Positions 24,214 through 35,700 of a stretch of 64,000 nucleotides of DNA are shown here, piece by piece; within the stretch, counting starts at the first letter, position 1, and every line of letters begins with the position of its first letter. A model generated the notes under the pieces. It was not told the origin of the DNA and ran no database searches. It saw nothing but the letters and a program-made list of their open reading frames with translations. The position numbers and the translations under genes were made by a program. This stretch comes from Solanum dulcamara. Its lineage: Eukaryota; Streptophyta; Magnoliopsida; Solanales; Solanaceae. The DNA lies in NCBI RefSeq assembly GCF_947179165.1, contig NC_077239.1, forward strand, positions 32,564,134 to 32,628,133, in the 5' to 3' direction.

Positions 24214-25849
24214 CATATTTGATGACTTTTCAACTCATTCTTATCCCTTAAGTTCATATTTATCAAAACAAATAGACTACAAGAAAATTCTAGAGAATAG
24301 AAAGGAGAGAAACTTAAGCTAGAGAGAGAGAGAGCTCGGATTTGGGAGAAAAAAAGGTGAGTGTCTAATTTCGTTCCATTAATTAATTATCTAGGGTGCA
24401 CCAAGATTCTATGAAGGTGTTATTAATGAAGATTTAGGATTTGGAGCAGCCAAAAACATTATCAAACAGCCACAAAGTTTTTAGGCGCGCTAAAGGGACT
24501 TCCGAGGCAAGTTTCGATGAGTTTGACGAGTTTCAGGCAAGGTAATGATTTTCCTTTCAAATTAGAGTTTATGATGTTGTTATGAGGTATATTACATATC
24601 TTAAATAAGGTTGTAAGTGTAAAATTGCATAAGGATGCTATACGCTAGAAACCAACTAAATTGAAGTCGTTGTAGTTAAATTGAAGTCACGTAGTGTGTT
24701 GTCATTGTGGTGCTGCGGTTGCATCTGGCTGGGTGAGTGTTGGGGATTTAAATTGTTTTACAAAGGTTGCGGGTGCTTCTGGTTTCAGCCACATGACCCT
24801 CCATTTGGTATGGTTAAAGATTTTGTGAAATAAAGATTAAAAACTCTATTTTGGTATCGTATTTTGGAGCTAGTTGTTTGGAGCTTGTATTGTGCAATGT
24901 TGAAGTGACTTACTTGTAAATATGTTTCTGGTTTTGTTGTTGGTGTGGTTTTTGATATTTTAGCCTAGTCGAAATCTTGGGGATGTTGAAGTTACAGGGG
25001 AAATGCTGCCTGATTTTCAGTAGCCTCAGAACTAGTAACAAACTAGTCGAGGGTAATGGATAGGAAATGACTCCTATTAGCACTTGGTTGTAGAATGGGA
25101 TATTGGAAAGTGAAATGCTATTAACTTTAGTATTACTTTCATGTTAAATAGGTTAAGAAGATATCGAGGCAAGCTGGGTTACAATTAATTCCTAAAGAGG
25201 TATGTGAAGCTACCTCCTTTATTTTGGCATATTTTTGGCATAAGTATGTAAAGATCCCCTTCTTTCCTTTTGACATGTCTCGACATAAGTATATGATGAT
25301 ATATGTATATAATGACTCCATGAGGGAGAGTAGAGAGTATATAAAGCCTACCCTTTCTCTTCTTTTGGCATGTTATAGATGTACGTAAAAGATGATACAA
25401 TCTCGGAGGTGACTCCATTCCTAAATGTTTCTTGCTCATCCTCTAATGTTGGAACTCTTACAATAATTGAGATATTGCTTCTCAAGTTTTTCTATACTTT
25501 GGGAAGTAGTAAGTATGTACAGCTAATCTTCCTTTCTTTTTGGCATGATCTTATGAGATAAATAGATGAAGTGTATACGATTCCAAGGAAGTTCCTCTTT
25601 TTAAAGCCATTAGGATAACCAACTTTTTGATTCCCAAAAGATATTTGATGATGACCCGATACGGGAATATGATTCCAAAAGTTCCATTTTGACCTAATCC
25701 ATAATGACAATCAAAAGGTACTTGATATGACTCTTGTCTTGGTTTTTTAATAATAGCACATTTTGAGTATTCCATCGAGTCTCAAATACAATCTAAAATG
25801 CATCGGGTTAAGCACTAGAGGGACAGGTACATATGTATATGTAATATAT

Positions 25850-26130
25850 GGATTGGGCCAAATGTTCCTCGGGATTACTATATAATATATGAATCGGGCC
25901 GAACGTTCCTTGGTATTACTATATAATATATGGATCGGGCCAAATGTTCCTCGGCATTACTATATAATATATGGATCAGGCCAAACTTTCTTCGGTATTA
26001 CTATATAATATATAGATCGGGCCGAACATTCCTTGGTATTACTATATAATATGTGGATTGGACCAAATGTTCCTCGGCATTACTATATGGTATATGGATC
26101 GGGCCGTACATTCCTTGGCATTATTATATG
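25850..26130. repeat. 41-bp tandem array (about 7 units) in LTR
   Basis: Units of about 40-41 bp carry GGATCGGGCC, ACATTCCT(T/C)GG and ATTACTATATAATATA. Unit starts near 25851, 25891 and 25932 show the spacing. The array occupies the LTR region where the sibling LTR has CCGAGTCCC units. Confidence 0.88.
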
Positions 26131-26777
26131 AGATAGCACCAATAGTATATAGATGCTTACGATAACAGAGTGATGTAGTTATTACACCAAGTCCCCGAAC
26201 AAGCCGGGTACAGTACATGATGATAGTATGTACGACTTCATGTTATCAGTTAAAGGTACAGTAAATGATTAGATGTCATACTTGCCCCTACATCCCTATA
26301 CCAACTGTAATTTCCTTATGATGTCTATGCTTATATACTCAGTACATATGTCATACTGACCCCCCTTTCTCGGGGGGGCTGCATTTATGCCTGCAGGTAC
26401 AGATACATACTTTGGGGATCCACCAGCGTAAGAGTTCCACTCAGCAGCTCAGAAGCACTCCATTGTGCCGGATCCTAGTTTTGGTATTAACCTTCGATGT
26501 ATATATTTATTTGTTCATGCATGGCGGGGGGCCCTGTCCCACGTTAAGTTATTGTTCTTACTCTTTAAGGTCTTTAGACATGTATGTGGGTTGTATATGG
26601 GTTGTATATGCATGTATGTACAGTGGTGCGTATGATAAGCCTTGTCGGCTTATATGTTATCTTGCCTGTTGATGTGCTATAATTTAAGCAGGGGACAGAT
26701 TTACTTACAGATAGAAGGAATATACGTAAGTGTCTAGTTCGGGCACCTATCACATTCTACGGGGTTGGGTCATGACA

Positions 26778-27296
26778 GGTACATCCGGTGTTCCATGAGT
26801 CTATATTGAGGAAATGTGTGGGGGATCCTACTTCTATTGTGCCTTTGGAGATAGTGAATATTCAAGAGAACTTGACCTATGAAGAGGTTTCGGTTGAAAT
26901 CTTGGACCGGCAAGTCAAAAGGTTGAGGAACAAATAAGTTGTTTCCATTAAAGTCCTTTGGAGGAATCAACAAGTTGAAAGTGCTACATGGAAAGCGGAA
27001 GCGGATATGATGAAACGTTACTCTCATCTCTTTCATTCTACTCAAGCCTAAGGTACTAAGTCATTCATGCTTAAGTACTTAAGCCTCTTATGTTTTTGGT
27101 TTTCCAAGTCTTCGTCTGCATGCATATTCATGAAGTTGGATTTTAAAGTTATGTTTTGTGCTAAAGTTTAAAGATCTTATGTTTGATGCATTTTAAGTGT
27201 CATTGTATTCATGTTGGGCTGCTAAGTCCTCGTGCCATGTATTTTTCTATGTTAGCAATTCTCACTCGAGGATAAATGTTCCTAAGTGGGAGATAT
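26778..27296 (+). pseudogene. Chromovirus pol 3' end (second family) with non-coding tail
   Basis: The plus frame begins mid-motif with VHPVFHESILRKCVGDPTSI, then NLTYEEVSVEILDRQVKRLR, a stop, and VVSIKVLWRNQQVESATW to KRYSHLFHSTQA at about 27050. It is nearly colinear with the tail at 1747-2287. It starts exactly at the end of the LTR at 26777, so a nested insertion or recombination cut it there. Confidence 0.83.
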
Positions 27297-29674
27297 TGTA
27301 AGACCCCGAAAATGTGAAAACTCCTAAACAAAGGAGCAAAGGATGAATTCTCAAAAAGTACAGAAAATTAGCACCAAGAGCTGACCACGGAAGCCATCAT
27401 GGGCCGTGGTAAGAATCACGAACCGTGTGAGCTACCGTGGTAGAGATTAAGAGACTCAGACCTATAGGAAAGGGACCAGGATGAGTACCATGGACCTTGG
27501 TGAGAATCACGGACCGTGAAGCCTTCCGTGGTGACCCCTCCCAAGACACTTAGGAATTCTCCCAAGGTGAGGTCCACGGATGACCACCACGGATTGTGGG
27601 ACCCTCTACGAACCATGGTGTGCCCTTGGGTGGACACTCTGCAAGTCCATTTGTAGAACCTGCACCACAACAATTTTTCATGTTCCGTAGTGCCCTTCAC
27701 GGACCGTGAAGGGGCTCCATGCTGAAACTTCAGAGAATACTCCTATATGCCCCTTTCCAAATATTTTTCAAAGTCCCTTAAAACGGGACCCCACCACAGA
27801 CCATGATGAGCACTACAAACCATGAAGAGTCCTTGTTAAGCCAGTTCCGGTCAGATTTTAAAAGTGATGGTTTGGTCTTTTCCTGTGTTTTAATTCAAAG
27901 TGGTGTCGTTTTAAGGGTAGAATTCACCCAGCCAAAGCCCCTAAACCCTTCCAAGACCTCATTCTTCACATTATACTCAAAACCCTCCAAATCCTCTCTT
28001 CTCAAACTCTCCCAAGAACTTCAAGGCAAGCTAGGATTTCTCTCTGAGGCATCTTCAAGTCTACTTTCTTTCTCAAAGCTTTCATAGGGATTTCATTCCC
28101 CCAAGATATGTGAGTTTTCATCTAAGGGTATTTCCACCCATGGAGCTCAAAAGTTCTTCTCAACTTGATATTTCAATTCTAAGGATGAAACTTCATGGGA
28201 TTTCATATAATGACTCAAAATGCATATATTATGATGTATTTTAAGTTTATTTACCTATTTTGCTGTGTTTTGATTCTCAATTGCATGAATAGAATGATTT
28301 GCTAAAGTGCCTATATGAAGGCCTGAAAGAGGGTTTAAGTATGAATGGTGGATTGTTTTGAAATGTTCTAAATTGATGTATTTCATCACTCTCATACATG
28401 CAAGAACTCTTTAAAATGCATTTGAAGGTTTTATGAAAAGAACCCACCTAGTTTTCCTCATGATTTAAGTAAAGTTGAAAAGAAGTTTTTGGAATCCAAA
28501 TGAACTCTTTAAAATGCATTTGAAGGTTTTATGAAAAGAACCCACCAAGTTTTCTTCATGATTTAAGTAAAGTTGAAAAGAAGTTTTTGGACTCCAAATG
28601 AATTATATGAGGCAAATGTTTGTGTAAAGGGAGTCTTATGAAATGATTGATTGATGAAAGGGCTTCTTATCTAAAGTAAAGTTTCAATATGAAAGGATAA
28701 TTCTTGCATTGAATCAAATGAAAGGTTTTAATGAGCTATTCCACCGAATGATGATTTAATGTTAAAGTTGTATAACACTTATGCTATTATGATGTTTAAA
28801 TGTTATTCCATGGGATTGACCTAGCACCGAATGTAGCATATAGATGGAGACTCGACCTAAGGGGTCCTTAAGTAAAGTCTCATGTTGCATTAACTATGCG
28901 CCAACATAGGGGTCCTTATCGGCTATTTTAGGCTAGTGGATCCATAATTAGCCATTAAAGTTAAAGTTAAAGAATGTTTAAAGTTGACGGAGCTCTAATA
29001 GAAAAGTAGTCTCCCCATTCCAATGTTGGGGTTATGTTAGATTCCATGTAATAGCTCGCATGATCTTAAATGTTGATTACGGTCACTTTTCCACAAAAAG
29101 AATGTTTTAAGGTTCCACATGACGTTTCTCATGCATGCATTCACTTATCCATATTGCTTATATATATGACTCATTGCTCTTCATTATTGCATGCCCACAT
29201 ACTTAGTACATTCAATATACTAATGCATACTTTCGCCTACATGATATCACTATGTAGAAACCGACGTTGCTCCACATTCTCCTCCTCGTGGCTAGATTTA
29301 TCGTTGAAGGCTACTATTAGTGGTGAGTTTCTATGATCCGGAAATGATACTCCTATCTTTCTAGCTTATGTTATGATTAGACACTTGAATTACATTTTAG
29401 TATTTTGACCTAATCTTGAGGGTGAGCTACGGACATATCTTAGCCCCCACCAAGTCTTAATATAGAAGGTATTGTTGGATATAGCAAATGATGTTATGAT
29501 TATTTGATTCATATTGAATGTCTAATACCTTAGTCCCGATATCCCTTTTTGTTTCCGCATGTTTGTTTATTGTTACCAATGAGATACTCAATGAATGTTA
29601 GAAGGCTTGGGTAAGGTACCTCTGGTTGCTTTATTCGTCGTGTTATGTCTAGGACCTAGGCTAGGGTCATGACA
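27297..29674 (+). mobile_element. Gypsy 3' LTR (2378 bp)
   Basis: The LTR starts TGTAAGACCCC after AAGTGGGAGATAT and ends GGGTCATGACA. Bases 27380-27840 hold many CACGGACCGTGG-like short palindromes. A 98-bp unit is duplicated at 28404 and 28502 with only three visible differences. The internal frames (27416-27700, 27803-28087, 29070-29336) have no recognisable domain. Confidence 0.85.
28404..28599. repeat. 98-bp recent tandem duplication in LTR
   Basis: Two adjacent copies start GAACTCTTTAAAATGCATTT at 28404 and 28502. They differ at about three positions, suggesting a recent event. Confidence 0.93.
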
Positions 29675-31094
29675 ACAAAATAAGAGAGTAATGAATTAAT
29701 CAACTAGCAAAATGAAAAAAGTGTCATTTCCTCGAACTGTGAGGACTCACCAATATTACAAACATAATATCTCTAGCCACGAACGGGAGGATGAGCGAGA
29801 TCGTCAGACCCTACATTATAATATAATGTAGGCAAAAGTATGCATTAATACATGGAATGCACTAAGTATGTGAGAAGTATGCATGAACAATAAACATAGG
29901 GAATAATCAATATGAATCATGAGATTCAAGATCAATATCATAAAACATGACTAAAAGTATGAAAACATTAAAACATCACAACTCATTGGTCAATACATCA
30001 AAACATCTTTATCATAAGAACTTCATAGCTTCTTTTTAACTGGTGTGGAATAGAACCTTTAACCGATATATAAGACCATGCGATCTATTACATGGAATCT
30101 GATGAACCCCACATCAAAAAGGGAAGGCTACCTTGCTAAGGTAGACTTCTTGATGGTACTCTCTCTTTAATTGTGCTATATGTGGATCCACTAGCTTCGC
30201 GATATTGGCATCATTGAACCTTTGCGGGCAACGTAGTGTGTGACTAAATGTTGCTACTAAGATTCCCTTGGATAGTTACAATGGCATTGAAATATATCAT
30301 AATTAAGAAGACCCAATGCAAATCATGAAATTAGAGCTTTTAGAAGAAGAATTCATAAGAAATTTGAGAAGAAATCTTTGGGATTCCATGGGTGAAAGGG
30401 CCCAAGGATGATTTCCCACATACCTTGACCTTTAGAAACCCTAAATTACAGAGAATTGAAGCTTGACATTGAAGAAAGCCTTAGAACTTGTTTGAGGAAG
30501 AAGAAGACTTGGACAACACACTTTTAGAGGGAAGATTTTGATTTAGAGTGTTAAGGTGAGAATGAGAGAGTTATGAGAGCTTAGAGTAGTTAATAGGTTA
30601 GGATCTAGTCCCAAAAATCATCCACATTCATTAATGAAAACATAGAGAATGACCAAACTACCCCCAACTTAAACTGGATTTGGGCATTCGGACGGACCCC
30701 CACCACGACCTGTGAAGGTCAATACGGGCAGTATCCAAGGTCGTGGTGATGGACTTGGCTTCTAGACAAGGGTCTTTGCAAGGGTTCCCCTCCACGAGAC
30801 CCACCATGGTCTGTTATGGCGTGGTGAAGGGACTGTCTAGGGGTATAGGAGAGTGTCCACCACAGAGGACACCACGGCTTGTGGTGCTCACCGCGGACCA
30901 TGGTCCCTGTCGTGAACCCCTCCCCTACACACCTGAGTTTCAGGACTTCCACCACGATGGCCTATACGGCCAGTAATGAGGTCCATGGCTCGTGGACTGA
31001 GCCCGTTGTGGCTATCTGGTGCAAAAGCTGAGATTCTCTAGGGAAACTTCCTTGGAACCTTATTTTCTGACTTTCCGACTTTCGGGGTCTTACA
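29675..31094 (-). mobile_element. Inverted gypsy LTR (minus), truncated
   Basis: The minus-strand LTR begins TGTAAGACCCC (31094) and shows CACGG/CCGTGG palindromes at 30680-31010 and a block matching 29000-29080 of the plus LTR in reverse. It lacks its 3' end and meets the plus LTR end-to-end at 29674/29675. Confidence 0.78.
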
Positions 31095-31115
31095 GTAAGG
31101 CACTAAATTTCAGAC

Positions 31116-32120
31116 TTGCCTCCCAAGGTTGGGATGTGTAAAGAATGGTCCTTTTTACGCCAAGTATTACATTATTTTATTTTTCCCGCTAAGATCATTC
31201 AATCGATCATATCTTGCATTTCGACTTCGACTATTTTTATCCTCATTAATGGCAACAAAATAACTTGTTTTTCACCATCCCATGGCATACGTCAAGGAGA
31301 CTCCCTATCTCCTTATATCTTTTTACTATGCATGGAACTATTATTTAGGAAAATTAAAATGTTCATCGACTACGGGGCACCTATCTATATTTTGTGTCAA
31401 GGTCCAGTCTGTTCACACTTATTCTTCATCGGCAAGATCATTCACACCTCAAAGATTACCACTACCATTTTTCATATCATTGTGGACATCCTTCAAAATC
31501 TCATGTCGATTTCAGACAACAGATTTACTTCTCCAAATCGTAAATTTTGTTTTCTAGTAATTGCACCTTAGATCAGAAAGTACTAGTAGCTCTTGAATGT
31601 TTCAGTATTTCAGAGGGAGACTCATTTGGAAAATACTTGGGTTACCCAACATTCCAAAGTCGACCTAATAAACATCACTTTCAATTTTTCCTAGATAATT
31701 TCAAAAGCCCGATTTGCCAATTGAAAACCTAGATTTCAAAATTTCACAACACACACTACTTTCATATATGGTTACGATGAAAAGTTGTTATCTTCACTGG
31801 AATGGCCATAAAGGTTTTTTTGCCAACCATGTCTTTCAAAATGCGGCTAAAAACAAATCTCTTCTCCATGGACTTCGCCTCTTATATCCTCCGGAGATAA
31901 ATGTCGATGCGAAAATGATTCCATATACATCTTATCTAATAATCATCTACATTACACTAATTTAATTTCGGATTACAGGTACTAGCTCCAGCAGTTGGAT
32001 ACGTACACGAAACAGAACATTGTCGCAGACACACTAGAAAAATTTGTGAAGACATTATTAGCTCAGGATTTTGGGGACCCATTTTGCTGCAGCAGTCATG
32101 GAGACTTGTTTTGTTAGAGT
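31116..32120 (+). mobile_element. L1-type LINE ORF2 fragment (RT, RNase H end)
   Basis: The open frame 31116-31571 holds HGIRQGDSLSPYIFLLCMEL, the RT motif B region of plant L1. A shifted frame 31547-31732 gives YLGYPTFQSRPNKHHFQFFL. Downstream, a third frame near 32000-32120 reads QNIVADTLEKF, resembling the RNase H RNxVADxLAK ending. No FADD box is visible, so this is a decayed fragment. It lies beyond the 3' end of SNX2. Confidence 0.8.
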
Positions 32121-32720
32121 TAGGAATGTAAACAGTAGTGTAACTAGTACTGCTGCTATTCCCAACCTCCCTTTTTTAAGTAGGCACGAAACTTATTCCC
32201 CAAAAGCATATAGGAACAAAACGTAATTTCACTTATGGTAAACGGTTTCCAGTATTATTAGAGCGACAACCCACTTTAAGAATGGGCTTGAAGTGATGAC
32301 GTGCTCGAGCTATTGTTTCAGCAGGCTGCTACTTAGATCGTCAGTCGTGTTAAGACATGCACACGTCAAGTGGGGGCTAGCTCTGTGCACTATCCATTTT
32401 ACTGAAAGAGGTGTTTGACATTGAATTACAATTAAAACTAGTTCCTCAGCTTCACCATCAATGCTGTCCAGAACATAAGCCATCAATTTTTATTTTCGCA
32501 CTTCATAGAGTTCTTTCAATGAAATGAAACCTTCTATTCAGAAACAAGAAAAGAACTTTTTCAAGTGTGAAAAAAACTCATAGGGAGTGGGAAATTTTTT
32601 TTAAAAAAAAAATTAGAGTATATGTGTCTTCTAATGTATTAATTTCCCACTGTACAATCAATTAACACAAAAATGAAACAAGAAAAATCTAAGTATCTGA
32701 TTTTACAGCATACATTTTAT
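32121..32720. other. SNX2 3' flank / probable 3' UTR side
   Basis: No coding or repeat structure is recognised. Part of it downstream of the SNX2 stop (minus strand) should be 3' UTR, with a candidate AATAAA at 32489-32494. Confidence 0.4.
32489..32494 (-). terminator. Candidate poly(A) signal AATAAA for SNX2
   Basis: The minus strand reads AATAAA about 227 nt after the SNX2 stop codon, a plausible plant 3' UTR distance. There is no other evidence, and such hexamers are common in AT-rich DNA. Confidence 0.3.
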
Positions 32721-32795
32721 TCACTCTCTTGAATAGCGACTGGTCTCATCTGCAACTTTTGACCACTCTTGCCCAATTCTCTCCGTATAAGCCAC
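32721..32795 (-). CDS. SNX2: SNX2 exon 5 (C terminus and stop)
   Basis: This 75-nt terminal exon encodes [20 protein letters not shown] then YSRE and TGA at 32723-32721. The acceptor is AATGTAACAG. It joins in phase after FVTNQ of exon 4 and matches the GYAEK..W.KVAEETS..-type ending of the family. The 3' UTR must extend to lower coordinates, and a candidate AATAAA on the minus strand lies at 32494-32489. Confidence 0.88.
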   Translation of the reverse strand: MAYTERIGQEWSKVADETSRYSRE

Positions 32796-35700
32796 CTGTT
32801 ACATTCATGACAAATCCTTCGTATTAGAGAATTAGCACTGGCAATTTTGTCAAAGCATAGTGAAATCCACTATGTATACCATCATAAGTTTTAAAACTCA
32901 CGAGAAGCAATAGAAAGAGTATCAGATATTAGCTGAAGGAAGAAAAATAAAGTAGTTCTCAGTTCCTACTGTTGGAAATTCATGAGAAGCTATAGATATT
33001 AGCTAAAGAAAGAAAAGGAAAGAAGCTCTCAATTAATAGAAAGGATATTTATCTTAAAGTGATCCAGGGAAACCAGTCAATCTACTAGGACTAAAGCAAT
33101 CCAGTTAAGTTTCTTTTTACCACTTTAGTATAAACAGATGATGCATTTCCAAAACTTCAGGAGAGATCATAGATCTCCTCAGACATCTTAAACAACTTCC
33201 CCCATATGAATTTAAAGCCCACTTCACCCGCTTTAAGAACATCAATCATCATAGGGCATAAATATTTCGTATATCTGAGATTGTATTTTAGCAAAGAACA
33301 TAGGTGAAATTAAGAGCCGACTACTACAACAATGGGCTTATTTAATGCAATGGCTTCAAAAAAGCCACTTTGATCATCCTGCGAAGTTCTTGGTTCACAT
33401 ATAGACTGGTGCCTCATCCAGGTGAGGTTCTCATTTCATCCTAAAATCCTTAGTCTCAATGTGTTTCTCCATGGTTGTAGCTTTGCAATGACTTCCTTGC
33501 TAGTTTCGTCAATTTAATGCAAATATCTTCAACAAAAAACATGCATCATACAGCCCCCACGGCCTAGCTCGAGTGGCAAAGGGTGGAGGATTTGTGGCTT
33601 AGGTCACAGGTTCAAGCCCCACACCATGCAAAGCAGAGTCTGGTATTTAAGTGGAGAAGGGTAGAGGGGCAGGCCAATTATCCACCGAGTTTAGAAGGCT
33701 ATGGTTGGTCCAAAGGGCGGGCCACAGTCGGATTTCTTGGTTATCAAAAAACAAAACATGCACCATAGAACGTCATCATGCTTATCACTATAGTTTAGCT
33801 CATCCATAACTGCGGAGAGTGACATGGCTGACGCTAATGGTTTTGAAACTTTGAAAAGGTTGATACAAAAAATTGATAAATGGGTGCACCGTAAAATTTA
33901 AGTCAAACTACATAATATTTAGCTAAATCATAAAAACACTTGTTATAAAACTAATAATTGTACAAAATCAAAACTAACGTAAAAGTCGACAATACTAGAT
34001 ACCTCTATTAATATAAAGCACTATAAAAATCGCTTTAAAAATCATCATACATTTGAGGGCATTTTAATTCATTTGGAAATTTCTTCGGTCCGGGGTACCG
34101 CGCAATCTTTTTAGATTAGAAGACTAGAATTCTTTGGAATTTAAAAATATTTCCTCCAATTGAAATTTGAAGACGAATCTAGTTAGAAATAATTGCAAGA
34201 CAAAATATCATAACCGAAACAAAAGAAAAGTTGAAGACACAACTAGGCTACTGTGTAATTGTCACCAGAATATTCTCAGATAATGAAAAAGGCATCTTAC
34301 TTTATTTACACGTAGTTCTGTAATGCCCTATAAATCAATCTGTTTAATGCAAAGATAATAAATTAATTCTCTTCTTTAGATAGCAATAAATTATTGTTCT
34401 TATCTAAATTTCAGTGCTCTTGCAACAGTAATAAAAAGAGCCCTTAACAAGAACAACATTAGATAGGAGAATCATTTTGTTAAGGGAAATGGAATATATA
34501 AAGGGAGAGAAGATATTTCAAATAATAAATTAATAAATAAAAATAAGATTATTCCATTTGATATTAAATTTATTGGTTTGAAATATGGGTCATAGGATGC
34601 AGTCCAAGCAGCCCAGATGGCGGTTGGTCCTATCCTTTTCAAAAAAAAATCAAAGATTCTTCTTGTTCTCATATATTTCATTATTTCTTATGTTTCGAAA
34701 TTTCAAAAAAAAAAAATCAAGTCATGGAAAAATGTAGACAAATGACAGACCCAAGTAAATTGAACTCACAACAACTTGGCCATTTTGCACACCCTAGGTT
34801 GATGAGCTATGACTGTCAGTTGTACCGAGGGTGTTCAATATACACAGTATAATTTTGTCCGGAAGAATTTATTTTGTTGCTTTTCCTATATACACAGTAT
34901 AATTTTAAGATGAAGGGTGTTTGACATATGCATCTCCTCCCACTGTTCCCACACTTGTAACCGCTTCTTTCTATTCTCCATAACATTTATATACTCAATT
35001 ATATATAAGTTCCTTTGTCTTGAGCAACGACCAAGACTTTTCTATCATTATATCATATATTTTCTCTAGGTCAATGACTATCATGTGGAGATTCTTTTCC
35101 CCTTCTATTAATGAATCGTATTAGGTATAAACCCAAACTGGTCCTGTAATGCCCCAAGTTTATGCTCTGCTACTTTCCAAAGTTCTGTTGTCTGACTCAC
35201 AAGTCCAATACAAAGATAGTACAAATAACTTTGAATGTCTCTTTGGTTCAAATGTATCGGAACCAACTATTAATATTGTTGAATAGTAGAGTTACCATAC
35301 TACTACAGCTCCATCAAGATACTTCTTAACCTCTATCCACATGGGTCCAACAATGCGTAAATGTCTTCGATATTTGTCTCTACATTTTATATACCTCGCC
35401 CCATGTATATTTCAGATTATGCGCCAGAGAACTGGGCATTCACAAGACTGATTTGATTGGAGTTTTTCTAGAGCTGAATTGCGCGTGCACTTCTTAAGAG
35501 CAGAATCACGTGTGTCGTGCTTGTCTATATTGTCAAAAGGCAGCTTACTGATTCAGTGGTTTCACAAAAAAAGCACCAGCTGCAGCAATTAAAATCTTCA
35601 GTTTGAAGCTCATAGATTGTCTGTCTAAACATGCTATACTTTAAAGAGTGCTCAAGTTCTCCATATCTATAATGACCCTGAAGGTCGTTTTTGGTAAATT

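Larger units (their letters stand above)
23565..26777 (+). mobile_element. Gypsy 3' LTR (3213 bp), same family as 9146-12476
   Basis: The LTR starts TGTTACACCCC after a polypurine tract and ends GGTCATGACA. It contains a G-box tandem array (24105-24190), a TATA run (24204-24213), a 41-bp tandem array (25850-26130) and the CTGACCCCCCTTTCTCGGGG block shared with 12040. No coding is recognised; the short frames are shadows of repeats. Confidence 0.88.

Noticed and set aside
32740..32840. Reading through the codons before GTGGCT as more exon 5 (GGATTTGTCATGAAT resembles GFVMN)
   Set aside because: An extra GTAACAG would break the frame, and the same residues (GFVTNQ) are already supplied by exon 4 in phase. 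AACAG is therefore taken as the acceptor.
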